64,000 bases of DNA, taken from positions 26,214,001-26,278,000 of the forward strand of contig JAYKKI010000015.1 of assembly GCA_039881145.1 (NCBI GenBank), written 5' to 3'. This document shows positions 39,326-50,910 of this stretch, in pieces. Below the pieces are notes generated by a model. It saw only the letters and a program-made list of their open reading frames with translations. It was not told the origin of the DNA and did not search any database. The stretch's first letter is position 1. Each line of letters starts with the position of its first letter. The DNA comes from Druceiella hillmani. Lineage: Eukaryota; Arthropoda; Insecta; Lepidoptera; Hepialidae. Made by a program: the position numbers and the translations under genes.

Positions 39326-40430
39326 TGAGAATAAACTTCAAACATAAAATAAGATTTAACTAACATATTAACATTACATTAAGTTCACATATTACATAAA
39401 TTGTGTCTATATATTTATTTTAAGGAATATATAAAGCTATTAGTATTATTATTATAATGATTAATGTAAGTTTAATAGATATCTTATATCATACAGCGTG
39501 ATCTTACTAAGTCTAATCATATTATATTTGGAAAGACGGAAGTACGGCATTAAAATAGCTTATATATTTGAAAGTTTATATAGCTTGTAGCTTATCCGCC
39601 TTATAGCTTGTAGTTACCAGGTAGACTTGAATTATCTATTCACGATTTGTGAGCGATTAGCAATAATGGTTTATGTGAATAGAGTGAAGGTGTGTCATGG
39701 GTAATTTTGAATTGAATTTTTAAACGTATGTACAACTGTGTATATAATAAATGACTGCACTTATTATGACCTATTTTTGTTAGGAAATTAGATATAATTT
39801 TAAGTTAAATAAACTTAATCATTACAAATGCGTCAGTCGGTCTCAAAATGAACTTCCCACTTTCCTACTCACCCTCCACTCAAAGATGTCTGTTCTTTCT
39901 AAATTACTTTTTCATACATTAATATATATATAATTAAATAAGTTTTATACACAAAATATGACTGTTTGTTAAAGTATGTACAAAGTTTACACTTTAAAAG
40001 GTGTACATTACTAAAGAGGCCGTTTAAAAAGAGTTTACGCACAGTGATTATTAGGGTTAAGGTTGTATATATATTTCGTTCGTGACGATGCTAGATACTA
40101 CTTATTAACTAAAATGGGCTGAGAAATATCCTTTCAACATTTTAATTTATTTGCCAGTATTCTAATTGAAAGTGAACGTGAGTACGCATAATAGCGAAGT
40201 GTCGTAATTGTTTAGTAAAATATCGTCCCTGTTATGCCAGAAATATTATGCGCAAATTTTCACTTTTCGGGCTTAATAGTTAGTTTCGTTTTTATGATCA
40301 ACTTAACGGCAGTACAGTGAATGTGTATTTAACTTAAATAACACGCTAATTCGATTTTCCGTAAATGTCCGTAATGTAATTCACAATTCTAATGCGCAGA
40401 GGACGATACGAAAATGTTTATTCCAGGTCG
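39326..40430. other. No feature recognised
   Basis: AT-rich. No coding, RNA or repeat feature can be supported. Confidence 0.5.
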
Positions 40431-40549
40431 GGATGTCTTTGTTGGCTGCATGTCTGCGTGTGTACGTATGCGTTCATGCGTATGAACGTTTGCACGATCA
40501 TGCATGCGAGCGTACTTGCGTCTATGCTTATGTACGATACGTGTGTGCA
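40431..40549. repeat. Alternating purine-pyrimidine region
   Basis: A G+C-richer segment dominated by TG, CG, CA and TA steps. Positions 40455-40472 (TGCGTGTGTACGTATGCG) are strictly alternating pyrimidine-purine. Further RY runs follow, such as GATCATGCATGCGAGCG and CGATACGTGTGTGCAT. Such tracts can adopt Z-DNA, but they also arise by simple-repeat expansion and decay. The three overlapping plus-strand frames here (40392-40720) have no family resemblance. Confidence 0.6.
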
Positions 40550-40657
40550 TATCTACTTACAACCAGGATGGGTGCGTGCCTATGCGCGGTTTTACGTTTT
40601 TGTTATCTACTTACAACCAGGATGGGTGCGTGCCTATGCGCGGTTTTACGTTTTTGT
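40550..40657. repeat. Perfect 54-bp tandem duplication
   Basis: 40550-40603 and 40604-40657 are identical. Each unit starts TATCTACTTACAACCAGGAT and ends TTTTACGTTTTTGT. The absence of any difference points to a very recent duplication, or an assembly artefact. Since 54 is a multiple of three, overlapping open frames stay open through it; this is not evidence of coding. Confidence 0.95.
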
Positions 40658-41029
40658 TTCAAATATTACACGTTATTCGATATTGTTTATTTTTATAAAA
40701 TCATTCTAAAACCTATATAATCGCATAAATCACACATTTTTATCTTGCAATTGCATACGAGTACATAGTTAATACCTTTTTATTATAAGATATCGGTATT
40801 TAAACAAGCATGGATAAGAATAAAGAAGAATGTGGTGATGAAGTCATAAATATAAATACTAAAGACATACATTTTTTATAACAAACATTTCTGGAGTAAA
40901 TAGGGAGCGGTTAATGTTTTGGTTCTCTAATTCATCAAACTGCTTGTTTGCTATAAAATAGGTAAATTTAAAGTGAAGGCACTCAGAGGCGATACGAGGA
41001 TCGCATTGCCTTTCGCCCATTTATTTTTG
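40658..41029. other. No feature recognised
   Basis: AT-rich flank of the RTE-type LINE fragment that begins near 41030. Confidence 0.45.
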
Positions 41030-42860
41030 CACACTCAAGAAAGTCAGTACAAGATTATTAGCGGCTAGAAAGGGAGAAAAAAGAAAACACAGAGGGAAGA
41101 AAAGGAAATTCCACAGTGACCTACTCAGAGATGTTGAACATCTTAAAGGATCAAATGAATACAGAGCTTTCTCTCGTGACATAAGCTTTTTTCCGCAGGG
41201 ACTTCAAGCCAAAAAAAGTCTTCTGCAGAAATAAGAATCCTCAGTGACAAGGTAAAAATCCTTGAAAGATGGAACGAGCATTTTCAGTATCTTATCAACA
41301 TGCATCATCCACAAAATATTGAACTTTCTACTCAAAGCCACAATCAAGATCTCATTGCACCACCATCGCCGGATGAGGTTGTGGAAGAATATAAAAAATT
41401 CAAAAACTACAAGGTCACCGGGCCAGACACTATTTGGTCAGAATTTTTAAAAAAATCAGGAATAGACGCTAAGAAAAAAGGCTCCACCACTTAAATCTAT
41501 CAGTGTGGAACTCAGAGACACTTCCCCAAGATTAGAAGCTCAGTACAGTCTGTCCCATACATAAAAGAGGAGATGTTCTGTGTACCACGTACAAAATATT
41601 TTCAAACGTATTCTTCAATAGACTTTCTTCTTATTCCGACAACATCTTTCGTGATTACAAGTGCGGAGTCAGAAGAGATAGATTCACAACTGAGTAAATT
41701 TTTAACCTCCAACAAATCTTAGAGAAAACAAGAAAATTCTAAATTAATACTTATCATCTCATTATCGATTTCAAAATAGCCCATGACTTTATCAATAGAG
41801 ATCGCCTAATCAAGGTTCCGAATGAATTCGACATTCCTCACAAACTAGTTAATTTTATTTCCTTCACTCCAATTGACATGAAAGTGAGAGTTAAAATTCA
41901 ATTAAGCCCTTCTGAACCAATCGAAATACCAAACGGTGTTAGACGTGTGTGTGTATATTAGCGTGTCTTCTGTTCAACATTGCATTTCAGATTATTAGAG
42001 ATTAAAAAATTAACACAAGAGGCACGATCTTCTTTAAATATGTACAGATTATTGCATACGCGGATGATATTAACATTATTGCTAGAAATAAAAAAGACTT
42101 CAAACAGATATTTCTAGCACTAGAGATGCCGAAAAAATGTACCTCTTAATAAACCAGACAAAAGTCAACCAGACATGCAATTTGTGAGCAACTGTAACTC
42201 CTCCACGCATTTTCAAATCGTTGATTACAAATTTGAAAGGGTGAATTCTTTCATCAACCTTGAATCTGAAATCAATAACGGCAACAATTTGGCTCCAGAA
42301 CTGAGAAGACAAACAACTGCAGCCAACAGATGCTTTCATGGACAAAAAATATTGCTGAAATCTAATAATATCAGAAGAGACACTAAACTACTGTCACATA
42401 AAAGCTTAATTAGATCAGTACTTATATATGCATCTGAAACGTGGACATTGTCCCGAACTGGAGAAAAACTCAAATCTTTGGTGGGTTCATTGGCAATGGA
42501 TTTTGGAGTAGGAGAACTAGTGCCGAACATTATTGCTTATATAAAGAAATAAATATAATAAAATTTATAAAAATTAAACGAATGAAGTGGGCTGGCCATG
42601 TAATTAGAATGAAGATGGAACGACAAAACGATTTTTTTCGGTCAAACCAACTGGCTCAAGAGCAAGAGGAAGGCTCAAATTAAGATGGGCGAACTACGAA
42701 GTGCTTTTGACACCCTCAACATAACAAACTATAAAACCGTGGGCCCAAAAGGAGGGCTTGGAACAGTCTGCTTGAGAAGGCCAGGGTCCACATGGTACAT
42801 CAATCTCGCGCTGTGTCACGTCACCAAAGACCGAATCTCGGTCCTCGGTGGGGTGGCATA
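41030..42860 (+). pseudogene. RTE-type LINE ORF remnant, larger copy
   Basis: A longer piece of an RTE-type endonuclease-RT, with many stops and frame changes. In order: a lysine-arginine-rich linker (41050-41200) and NPLKDG-like LERW..HF; HHPQNIELS and PPSPDEVVEEYKKFKNYKV then TGPD (41300-41430, RT entry block); YKIFSNVFFNRLSSYSDNIF (about 41590); DYKCGVRRDRFTTE (41650); LIIDFKIAHDFINRDRL (about 41758, where LFIDFKAAYDSI is usual, so the first catalytic Asp context is kept); YADDINIIAR (about 42058, the YADD catalytic pair); SPE.RR.T.AANRCFHG (42295); SLIRSVLIYASETWTLS (42410); and RMKWAGHVIRMK (42585) with a GRLKLRW block. The AP endonuclease domain is missing upstream, so the copy is 5'-truncated. 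The end near 42860 is approximate. Confidence 0.9.
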
Positions 42861-43044
42861 GAGCGAGATTAATGCTATGTGATACAATTAAAATTATTTT
42901 TTCAGTTAATATTTCTTTAAAATTGGTAGTCATCTAAAATCTTAAAAACATATACAGAAATAAAAGAAAAGGAAGATTATTAATCGACCAGATTGGTTTT
43001 CAAAATGTATATACGTGATCAGAATTATTAAAAGAAATAGGTGT
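42861..43044. other. No feature recognised
   Basis: AT-rich flank between the RTE remnant and the microsatellite. Confidence 0.4.
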
Positions 43045-43075
43045 GTATATATATATATATTTTTTTTTTTTATAC

Positions 43076-43149
<74 letters not shown>
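43045..43149. repeat. (TA)n microsatellite with T-run
   Basis: Alternating TA tracts broken by a T10-11 run (43061-43071) and a few CATATG steps. Located just beyond the RTE remnant. It gives Ile-Tyr open frames that are not genes. Confidence 0.9.
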
Positions 43150-43157
<8 letters not shown>

Positions 43158-43794
43158 TGTCAAATTTAATTTAATAAAACAACACACACAAAAACGTTTC
43201 GTAATTTCTACGAAGCACGATATTGAAGTTATTTATCAATTTTCTCTAATGAAAGATTTGAAAAGTATTTTCATTTCAAGGAAAAGCGTCGTAGCAACTG
43301 CTGAGCAACTTACATCCAATCGCTATAAAATACATATTGGATTGGTATAAACGAAAAATAAAAGACGCTTTTCAATCTATACTTTTGTGGAATCGAATGA
43401 ACCGTTTTTGTTACCACATAACACATTTTACATAATTTATTATATTTATGTTTAGATCTCTGTCTCAGAATATTCGGAACATTGGTATTAATATAAGTCA
43501 CAAATTTAAATCAGTTTCGATTTATTCTTGAGTTAGCGGTATATGTTAATAAAAAACTGGCCAAATGCATGTCCGGTTCGCGCAAAATTCTGTGCCCCAT
43601 TGGAAGTGAAATAGCTTAATTTATCATAATTCATAATTAATATGCACTTTCCAATGCAGTGAATATTTGATAATACCTCATGTTATCAATGAGAACGTAT
43701 ATATTATCGTAAGTAGCTCAAACTATGACATGTGAAATCATCATTATAGTTTCTTTATTACCTTTGCCTAGGTTTCTAAAAACACATTCCTAAT
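43150..43794. other. No feature recognised
   Basis: AT-rich flank between the microsatellite and the dispersed repeat copy. Nothing can be supported. Confidence 0.45.
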
Positions 43795-44392
43795 CTATGG
43801 TTCAAAAATAGGGGGAGGGATATATATTTTTTGCATATTTTATCCCTAAATATATACTATCCATAGGTAGTAAGGAAATATTTTAGAGATCCTTATAACA
43901 AGCCCTTTCAAACGATGTACCACAATACACATTTGAGTAATTTAGTTTCGCAGAAATTCATTTTTCACAATTAAATGAAACTACGTGATGTAGTATTAGT
44001 TCTATTATATTTAAATTCTTTACCACATCCTAAGTGTCGTTGTATTACAACATCTTCAGGTGAGATATTAGCAATGATTCTATTGCCAATTGCCTGCCTG
44101 AAGATGTAATAATACAACGAAACCTAGGTCGTGGTAAACAAATTTAATATAGTAGAAATAATACTACCTCACATAGTTTCATTTAATTCTTCCCCGACCC
44201 TAAAATTCTCATACAAATATTTTTAAGCGCTAAGTGTTTAGATATATGTGAGTTAATTTCCTTTTTTTCTATTCCCAATTTTAAGTTCCCACATCAAACG
44301 GTTTCTGAAAAAAAACAGGTTTGACAGACCGACACGTAAGTTGTTTTCATAGGGTTCCGTTTTTCCTTTTGAGACTTAAAACCTTAGAGATG
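43795..44392 (+). repeat. Dispersed repeat copy, interrupted by a MITE
   Basis: Flanking the MITE at 43930-44189 are segments shared with other copies. On the left: ATCCTTATAACAAGCCCTTT then CAAACGATGTACCA, as at 51811-51850 and 48597-48620. On the right: ATATATGTGAGTTAATT (as ATATATGCGAGTTAAC at 51941); TCAAACGGTTTCTGAAAAAA (as TCAAGCGGTTTCTGAAGAAA at 48772); a GACAGACCGACACG block; and GGGTTCCGTTTTTCCTTTTG. Together these give a repeat of about 350 bp without the MITE. Confidence 0.75.
43930..44189. mobile_element. Foldback MITE, copy 3
   Basis: Same family as copy 1. The palindrome starts CACAATTAAATGAAACTACG at 43966 and ends GTTTCATTTAATT at 44189. Its arms are more diverged than in copies 1 and 2 (for example TTACCACATCCTAAG against CCTAGGTCGTGGTAA). 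The left outer segment 43930-43965 (ATTTGAGTAATTTAGTTTCG and following) is a diverged form of the family's outer end. It sits inside a copy of the dispersed repeat. Confidence 0.85.
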
Positions 44393-46924
44393 TTGTGGCC
44401 TTTCGAAAATGTTAAATAATTCGTGTCCGAATATTCCAAAAAGTTTATGTCGCTAAATATATATAAAGTTTATTTAAATTTAGGGGAGAGAGTCGCGGAT
44501 ATGAAAGAAGAGGTGTCTGCCATTTTGAAATTGTAACATTTGCATCTATTACAGTATGTTACTATCTAAAAGTAACTATCTAAAACCGGATGCATTATTA
44601 ATCGCCATATCATTAAAAGAAGCCGCACGCTGGACGCGCAGAAATCACCATGGGTAAATGAGAAAATACCAGAGCTCAAAGTATAGGTCGAGCTATACTG
44701 TCTTGACTAGAACCCTAACTGTACTGTTGGGACCAGAGCTGATTATAGAGAAATATTATAAATTCAGTTATTTTAATAGATATTTACTATATGTTAATAT
44801 CTTTATAAAACTTTCTTCCGTGTTTGTATTCTGAATTAAAATCTTTTTATACTGAGGGGCATTATATTTTATAAAATGAAGTCTTTTCAAATTTCTTATT
44901 ATTTAATAAACACTTACTGAATAAGGTTCGTACATAGAATTCTTGTACCGTCATGTATAAAGGCGGAAAACTATTTTTTATCCAAATATTATTCAAACAA
45001 ATGATTTATTAGGTACTAATATCATATTTATAACGTCTTAAAAATAATAGTGAAAATGTATAAACATTGAATTTTATTATGTTCTGCTTAAACAATTTTG
45101 AAAATTGAAAAAAAACTGAAAGTAACAAGAATCATTTATTCTAATTAATTTCTTTTGGTATGATATAAAATTAACGCGAACGTGCATTTTTTATTTTTCC
45201 AAAGAATGAATGCTGTAATAAAAAATATATAATAAATATTTGAGGGTTCAGATACCAAATCAGCACTTATACCAAAATACAAGGTTTTATTTTCTTTTTA
45301 ATATTCATCTGATTACATTATATTTCACTGTTGATTTTTTTTTTCATCGACGTGATTCAGAAAGATTTGAGTACAATTACTTTCATTTATAAATCGTTTA
45401 AAATATTAGGAAATATTTTAAGACTATTTTGATAACATTCGGTTATATTATATAAAAATCAATATTCCGTATAACAAACATGCTGGTTGTGTTTGATAAC
45501 GGTATCATATTTATATATTTGTGTGGGAAAAACATTGGCGGAACTGTCCCATGAAACGACATGATATTACACTGAGCAAAGGTGCAATAAACAAACTAAA
45601 TTATTTCCAACATGCACAAGGGAACAAACGCACGGACATAATTACCGTCCTTTAACGGGACGATTTTTTATTATTCATTTCTTCCCAAAAATTTTCGTTT
45701 TTCCTTATATATTTAATAAGCAATAAAAAGGTGGGCTTGTACTTTCCGTGTTACTAACGATTTTTCATATTTTCAGTTACTCGTCGGTTAGTGGTTTTCA
45801 ACCTCTTCCGAGTTTGACATGTGAGTTTAACATGTTCTCGTAAGGTTGGAAAATTCGTCCGTTTTTCCATGAATTCTAAAATTCATCGTTTAATTGGTTA
45901 TCGGAACCAGATTATTTTTCATAAAATCAGTGACGAAAAATATACAGTAATTATGAAACAATTTTTTCTGTAACAAATATTATCTGAATATTTTTATCAC
46001 CTAAAAAACTTCTTCATTTTTGACAAATTCTTCGTTGTAAAACTGTGAAATATATTATATTTTTTTTAACTTACGTAAATATGTTGGAACTACAATAAAT
46101 ATTTTTAAATATATTTTGTGCTTATAACATTTGCATAAAATTTTGAAAAATAATATTATTTTGTGAACGATTCGTCAATTATAGACGTTTATTTTACTTT
46201 TTTAGCTTTTATTACTTTTGAGAAAATTTCTTGTAAAACATGACAAACGTACTTATTTTGCCAAAAAATATGTCAAAGGGTCAAACATGGTTTGTATCAT
46301 ATGCTCTTGGCGTTCCATATATTATTTCAAATCTATATTTGGTGCTTTATAAAATAATAACGATTGTAAGAAAAAAACCGCTTCTTTAAACAAACATATA
46401 CCTAATTTGTTTCATGATTCGGTGTCTTGATATTATTTAACGTAACGATATTATTTAAAGAGAATTTATTTGTTCAGTGTTGCCCAAGAATTTACAATTT
46501 TTACTCACGAATAAAAATGATATATACATCAGAATTCCCGCTATAAATTTATGATCAAATTTATATTTTTAGACTTTGTGCGACAGTAGAAGTAATGAAT
46601 TTACGGTAAGCAAGGAAAAATTTAAATTGAGATTTTAATTGAAATTAATTAAAAATAACTAATTCAGTAAAAAAGTGCAAATATCAGTCTGTATTTGTAT
46701 ACCGGGTATAGGACTTAAATCGTGGGGCCGATTGCGGTGAAATTTTATGTGTAAAAGTTTTGCAAAAATATTATCAGATTTGTTCTCTTTTTTCACTTTT
46801 CAATTGCAGATAAAAAATTATAATTTTCATAACTTTCAAAAAACGGCTCAAGGAAGGTTCATAAGTTCTTTCCTAAGTAGAAAATAAGTTGTTTTCAAGA
46901 GAAAAATCTATTAACGTATCTATA
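44393..46924. other. AT-rich stretch, no gene
   Basis: No supported gene or mobile element. Open frames are short and unlike known proteins. Confidence 0.5.
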
Positions 46925-47960
46925 ATACGAGGGGCGGCTAAAAAAATTTGAGCCTAAGTACCTTTAAGTATTACTAATGACTCGCGCAGCACATCACTAA
47001 TTACGGATATCCTAAGAAATATAAATCTCAACTTTCACATCATTAGCATCATTACGCTTTTAGTAACGGAACCATAAACGTCACCATATTCGAGTCATCC
47101 GCACTTTGCACGTAATTTGAGTATAGAGCTGTTATAAAATTCTTTACAAAGAAGAACAAAATGCAGGGGGAAATATGTGAAGAGATTTCATCAGTTTATT
47201 GGAAGTCTGCACCTTCGAGTCACAACCTCGCAGTAGTTTTTGGACATCTCTGGCGATAACCCTGACGATGTTTTTTCTCGTTTTGTATCACTGTTGATGA
47301 AACATGGATTCGACAGTATGATCCAGAGTCGAAAAAGGAGTCAATGCAATGGACAGAAAAGGGAGAAAAGCCGCCACGGAACTTCAAAATGGAAAGATCG
47401 ACATCCAAACTCATGGCCACTGTTTTTTGGGATTGTGAAGGAATTTTGTTCATCGACTATCTTCTTAAAAATACTAAAATTAACGGAGACTATTACGCCG
47501 CATTGTTGACAAATGTGCGTGAAATGGCTGTTGAGAAAAGGAGAGGCAAACTGACAAAAGGAGTCCTGTTTTTTCAAGACAATGCGCCCGTCTACACTAC
47601 GCGAGTTGCAAAGCGTGCCCTCGCTGAGACAGGATTTGAAGAAATGAACCACTAACCCTACAGTCCTGGTCCCTAGTGGTTATTTCCCTAGCGGTTACAG
47701 ACCTGGTCCCTAGCGATTATTTCCTCTTTTCGGATTTGAAAAAAGACCTTCGAGGATGAAGATTTTCCAGTGACAAAGAAATGAAGACGGCCGTAAACGA
47801 ACGACGAAGATAAATACGGCGAATATTTTTTGACAGGGTAAAAAGCCCTTGTTAATAAATGTAAGAAGTATATCGAAATAGAGGGAGATTACATCGAAAA
47901 ATATTTTTTTTATACATTTCTATCAGCATTTTTAATACATTTTTAACACCGTTAAACCAA
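46925..47960 (+). mobile_element. Mariner element, 3' end missing
   Basis: The left end ATACGAGGGGCGGCTAAAAA (about 46925) followed by AATTTGAGCC has the ACGAGGGGCGGCTRAAAAG form of mariner inverted repeats. About 190 bp of 5' leader precedes the transposase remnant. The reverse complement of this end is not found downstream, where GDYIEK (the usual C-terminus) is at about 47895. The right inverted repeat has therefore been lost or diverged. The right limit given is only the last recognisable element sequence. Confidence 0.75.
47110..47910 (+). pseudogene. Mariner transposase remnant
   Basis: From about 47118 the frame reads EYRAVIKFFTKKNK, the mariner N-terminal helix-turn-helix start. It goes to VYWKSAPS and then jumps to a piece matching the segment before the first catalytic Asp, so most of the DNA-binding region is deleted. 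ITVDETWIRQYDPESKKES places the first catalytic Asp at 47296-47298. MATVFWDCEGILFIDYL follows, then FFQDNAPVYTTRVAKRAL with the second Asp at 47578-47580. Next comes TAA at 47653-47655 and a 37-bp imperfect duplication (starting 47665 and 47702) over the PSDYF block. The third Asp (DD34D) is Gly in the first copy of the duplication and Asp (47715-47717) in the second, which is out of frame. KKDL, KKYIEIEGDYIEK and a stop end the protein. Not functional. Confidence 0.9.
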
Positions 47961-48319
47961 ATAAAAGCAAGTGAACTTTAGACAAGATATCCAGCGCTGC
48001 GACATAGTTTTAAATATTTTTACCTAACAAGCGTTCGTATCCAGACGGAAACTCCAATCATGACAGAAAATTTTTAAAAAATTCATAAATTCATGTACGA
48101 TTTACATTTCTGTTTATGAATCTGCGGAATAGCAAAGATATTTAAATCGTTGGTAAAACAAAAAAAGCACATCCTGCGTTCCTTTTTTCTTTCATTGATA
48201 TTATTTGAATAATGAAATATCTAAATATTGCGATAATTTTACTTTAGTTCATTACAAGTGATAGTTAAAAATCTATAAGAAATATAGTAATCAACCGCAC
48301 CTTTGGTTTTATATCTAAT
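47961..48319. other. No feature recognised
   Basis: AT-rich spacer between the mariner relic and a dispersed repeat copy. Confidence 0.45.
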
Positions 48320-48885
48320 GAAACAAACCTGTCAAGCACGAGTCGAACTTACATTACGAGGGCACCTTACACACTTAGTCATTTCTAAACATTTAAGGGG
48401 ACATAGTGTTTATGTGAAAATATTTACAAATATTAATTTGTCAGAACGTAAATATATCTTTTCTAAAAACCATATTTTTTCAAATTTTAATATGAGGTTT
48501 TTAGGAAATACGGGTGCAAATATATTTTTTTTCAGTATAGTTATTACGATATACTAAGTAAAATCATAAAAAAGTATTTTTGAGGTCCGTGTTATTAGCC
48601 TTTTCAAACGATCCATACGGAATTTAAAAAAAATTGGTCACCTTATTTTCCACCACCCACATCCTACTTAAACTTTATTTTTACTTACATAAATATGTTT
48701 GAATGTTACCCATTGAAATATATGCTGGTTAATTATATTGTGTTACTGTAACAAATTTTAACTTTTTAAGTCAAGCGGTTTCTGAAGAAAACGGCTGTAA
48801 CAGCCGGATAGACAGACACGTGAATGATCTCGTAAATGTTCCTTTTTCTCTTTTAAAGTACGGAATTCCAAAAGAAGTAAAAAGT
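48320..48885 (+). repeat. Dispersed repeat family, longest copy
   Basis: Starts with TCAAGCACGAGTCGAACTTA then CATTACGAGGGCACC; a diverged form of this start occurs at 49888 (TCAAACACGAGGATAATTCG then CACTACGAGGGATCC). The middle (48597-48700) has the CAAACGAT.CATACGG...ACCTTATTTTCCACCACC block. The right part has the CAAGCGGTTTCTGAAGAAAA block, GATAGACAGACACGTG, and ends TTCCTTTTTCTCTTTTAAAG then TACGGAATTCC. It is therefore about 565 bp, non-coding and without visible inverted termini. The 84-codon frame inside (48303-48557) has no family resemblance. Confidence 0.7.
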
Positions 48886-49884
48886 TTAAAAATTACATTT
48901 TGTTTATAAACAACGGAAAACAGAGAGAGCTTGCAAAAAATCAGAGATACAAACAAAGCAGAGATTCATAAAAATGGCCGAGCATTAGAAAAAAGTGTTT
49001 TTACACATTTTTTATAAACATTAAACAATTTGATAAATTATTTTGAAAACTTAAAAGCTTTTGATAGTTAACCCATGGGTGGAAAAAATAATCACCAAAA
49101 TCTATTAATAATTGCAACCTGTAGTGTGACCAATGGACGGAGACGCGTATCATTTTTTAAAACAAATTTAAATCGTGATAAATATTTTTAAAAATAAAAA
49201 ATCTAAAGCTAAAGCTATATCAATTTACCCGAGTTATAATTATTTTTATCGCTGAAACTCGAGGAAACCGTCCTAGTTCTTTGTAAAATGCACATACTCG
49301 GGTGTGCGGTTTAATTAGTCGTTTGAAATAGCTATTCCGAGTAAAAATATTCCCCGTTAGGATAAAAGGACTTAAAACCTAACAAAATGATAAGTATATG
49401 AATAGTGATAAATTTTACATTTCGTGTTCAAAATTACGTAAATATAGAAACGCGACTGCATTTCTTTCATCAGTTTAGCGAGAAATATTTGTATTTAAAT
49501 GGAACCGATTCAGACCTATGTCGGAATATTCCCGTTCCGAAATTTTGCATTTTTATAAATCCGTAGCAGATCGACAAAAACAGAAATCTCATAATTTCAT
49601 CATGTCCTCCGGTATATCGCAACATAATAACTCAATTTAGGCAGCCAGTAAAGAAGTTTTGAAGAACGACGTGACAGAAATAATTTCACCTTAACACGAA
49701 CATAATTATTTACAAATACATGGCTACTGAACCCTAAGTTAATACGTAGTAACGACGAATATGTCATTTTATATAATAAAATTTATAAGATTTGTTAAGC
49801 AACAATAGCTTCTAAATAATTAATTAAATAAAAAGCAAAATGTACCAAATCCATTACGCTATTCTTGAAAATAAAAAAAAAAAG
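48886..49884. other. No feature recognised
   Basis: AT-rich DNA between two dispersed repeat copies. No gene is supported. Confidence 0.45.
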
Positions 49885-50465
49885 TCAAACACGAGGATAA
49901 TTCGCACTACGAGGGATCCTTAGTGTGAGTTCTCCCCATACATATTTCGACACTTATAAACATTTAAACGTAAACATTATTTCTATTTAGCTACATATTT
50001 TTACATATTAATTTTTCACAATCTAAATATATTGCAGTATGTTGTACACTACATATTTAACATGGTGTAGAAATTGTAAGATCTAGGTTAATCTCTCTCG
50101 TTTTCCTGTAATCTGTATTTTACTTAAACTTGTTTATTCATGATTTTTTGGCTTAATAGTTTTGTTAATGGATGGTTAATAATGTATAATTTTTAGAATA
50201 TTTTTTAAAAATATATTGTGAAAAATGTTTTTTTTGTATTTCTCATATAACAGAATTTTCAAGTGGTACTCCAGAAAATACACAAAATGACAGGAAAATA
50301 TTTTTGTAACACTTTAATTTACCTCCTTTTTCATTTTTAAAGGAGTAGTTTAAAGAATTCAGTTGTGCAAAATATGTGAATCAATAATTTGTATTACTAC
50401 TGCCAACTTACAAGTTTCTATGCGTGGTTTCTGAGAAAATCGGCTTTGAAAATAAAAAATGCAAA
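49885..50465 (+). repeat. Dispersed repeat family, diverged copy
   Basis: Begins with TCAAACACGAGGATAATTCG at 49888 and shares with other copies a CACTTTAATTTACCTCCTTT then TTCATTTTTAA block (about 50310) and a TGCGTGGTTTCTGAGAAAAT block (about 50420). The terminal GGTTCCG part is not recognisable. Strongly decayed. Confidence 0.55.
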
Positions 50466-50689
50466 TGTATTGCCTGCTACATTTTAAATAAGCGAAAAAA
50501 CACGGGATGTAATTAAAATTATGACATCTAGAATCAACGTTTTAGTTTTGTGACCTTTGCGTGGACTTCTAAATTCTAATTATGAGGGTCTCAACTTTTT
50601 TTTTATAAATATACTTGAGTAGATTTCTAAAAAGAGGGCGGGGTCTACATACGTTTTGCAATTTTTTTTTCAATATCTGTGACGATCTG

Positions 50690-50880
50690 AAACCTAAAAC
50701 TATGACAGAGATATTTTTGAGACCTTTATAATTGGCCCTTTTAAAAGGCACACGGCACTATGTATGGAAGTTAAAAAAAAAATTGGAGTACCTTATTTAT
50801 TCACCCCAAAATTTCCAAATGAACATTTTTGAGTTTTAGCTTTATTGCGATATGTGCCGATTAATAAGTTTTGTTGTTGT
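50690..50880 (+). repeat. Dispersed repeat family, partial copy
   Basis: TTTTGAGACCTTTATAATTG then GCCCTTTTAAAAGGCACACG matches the GAGATCCTTATAACAAGCCC block of 43888. It continues with TTGGAGTACCTTATTTATTC and ATATGTGCCGATTAA, the same order as at 51800-51960. It lies just outside the left end of the giant inverted duplication. Confidence 0.6.
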
Positions 50881-50910
50881 AATGAATTTCAAAAAAGGCT
50901 TTTCATTATT

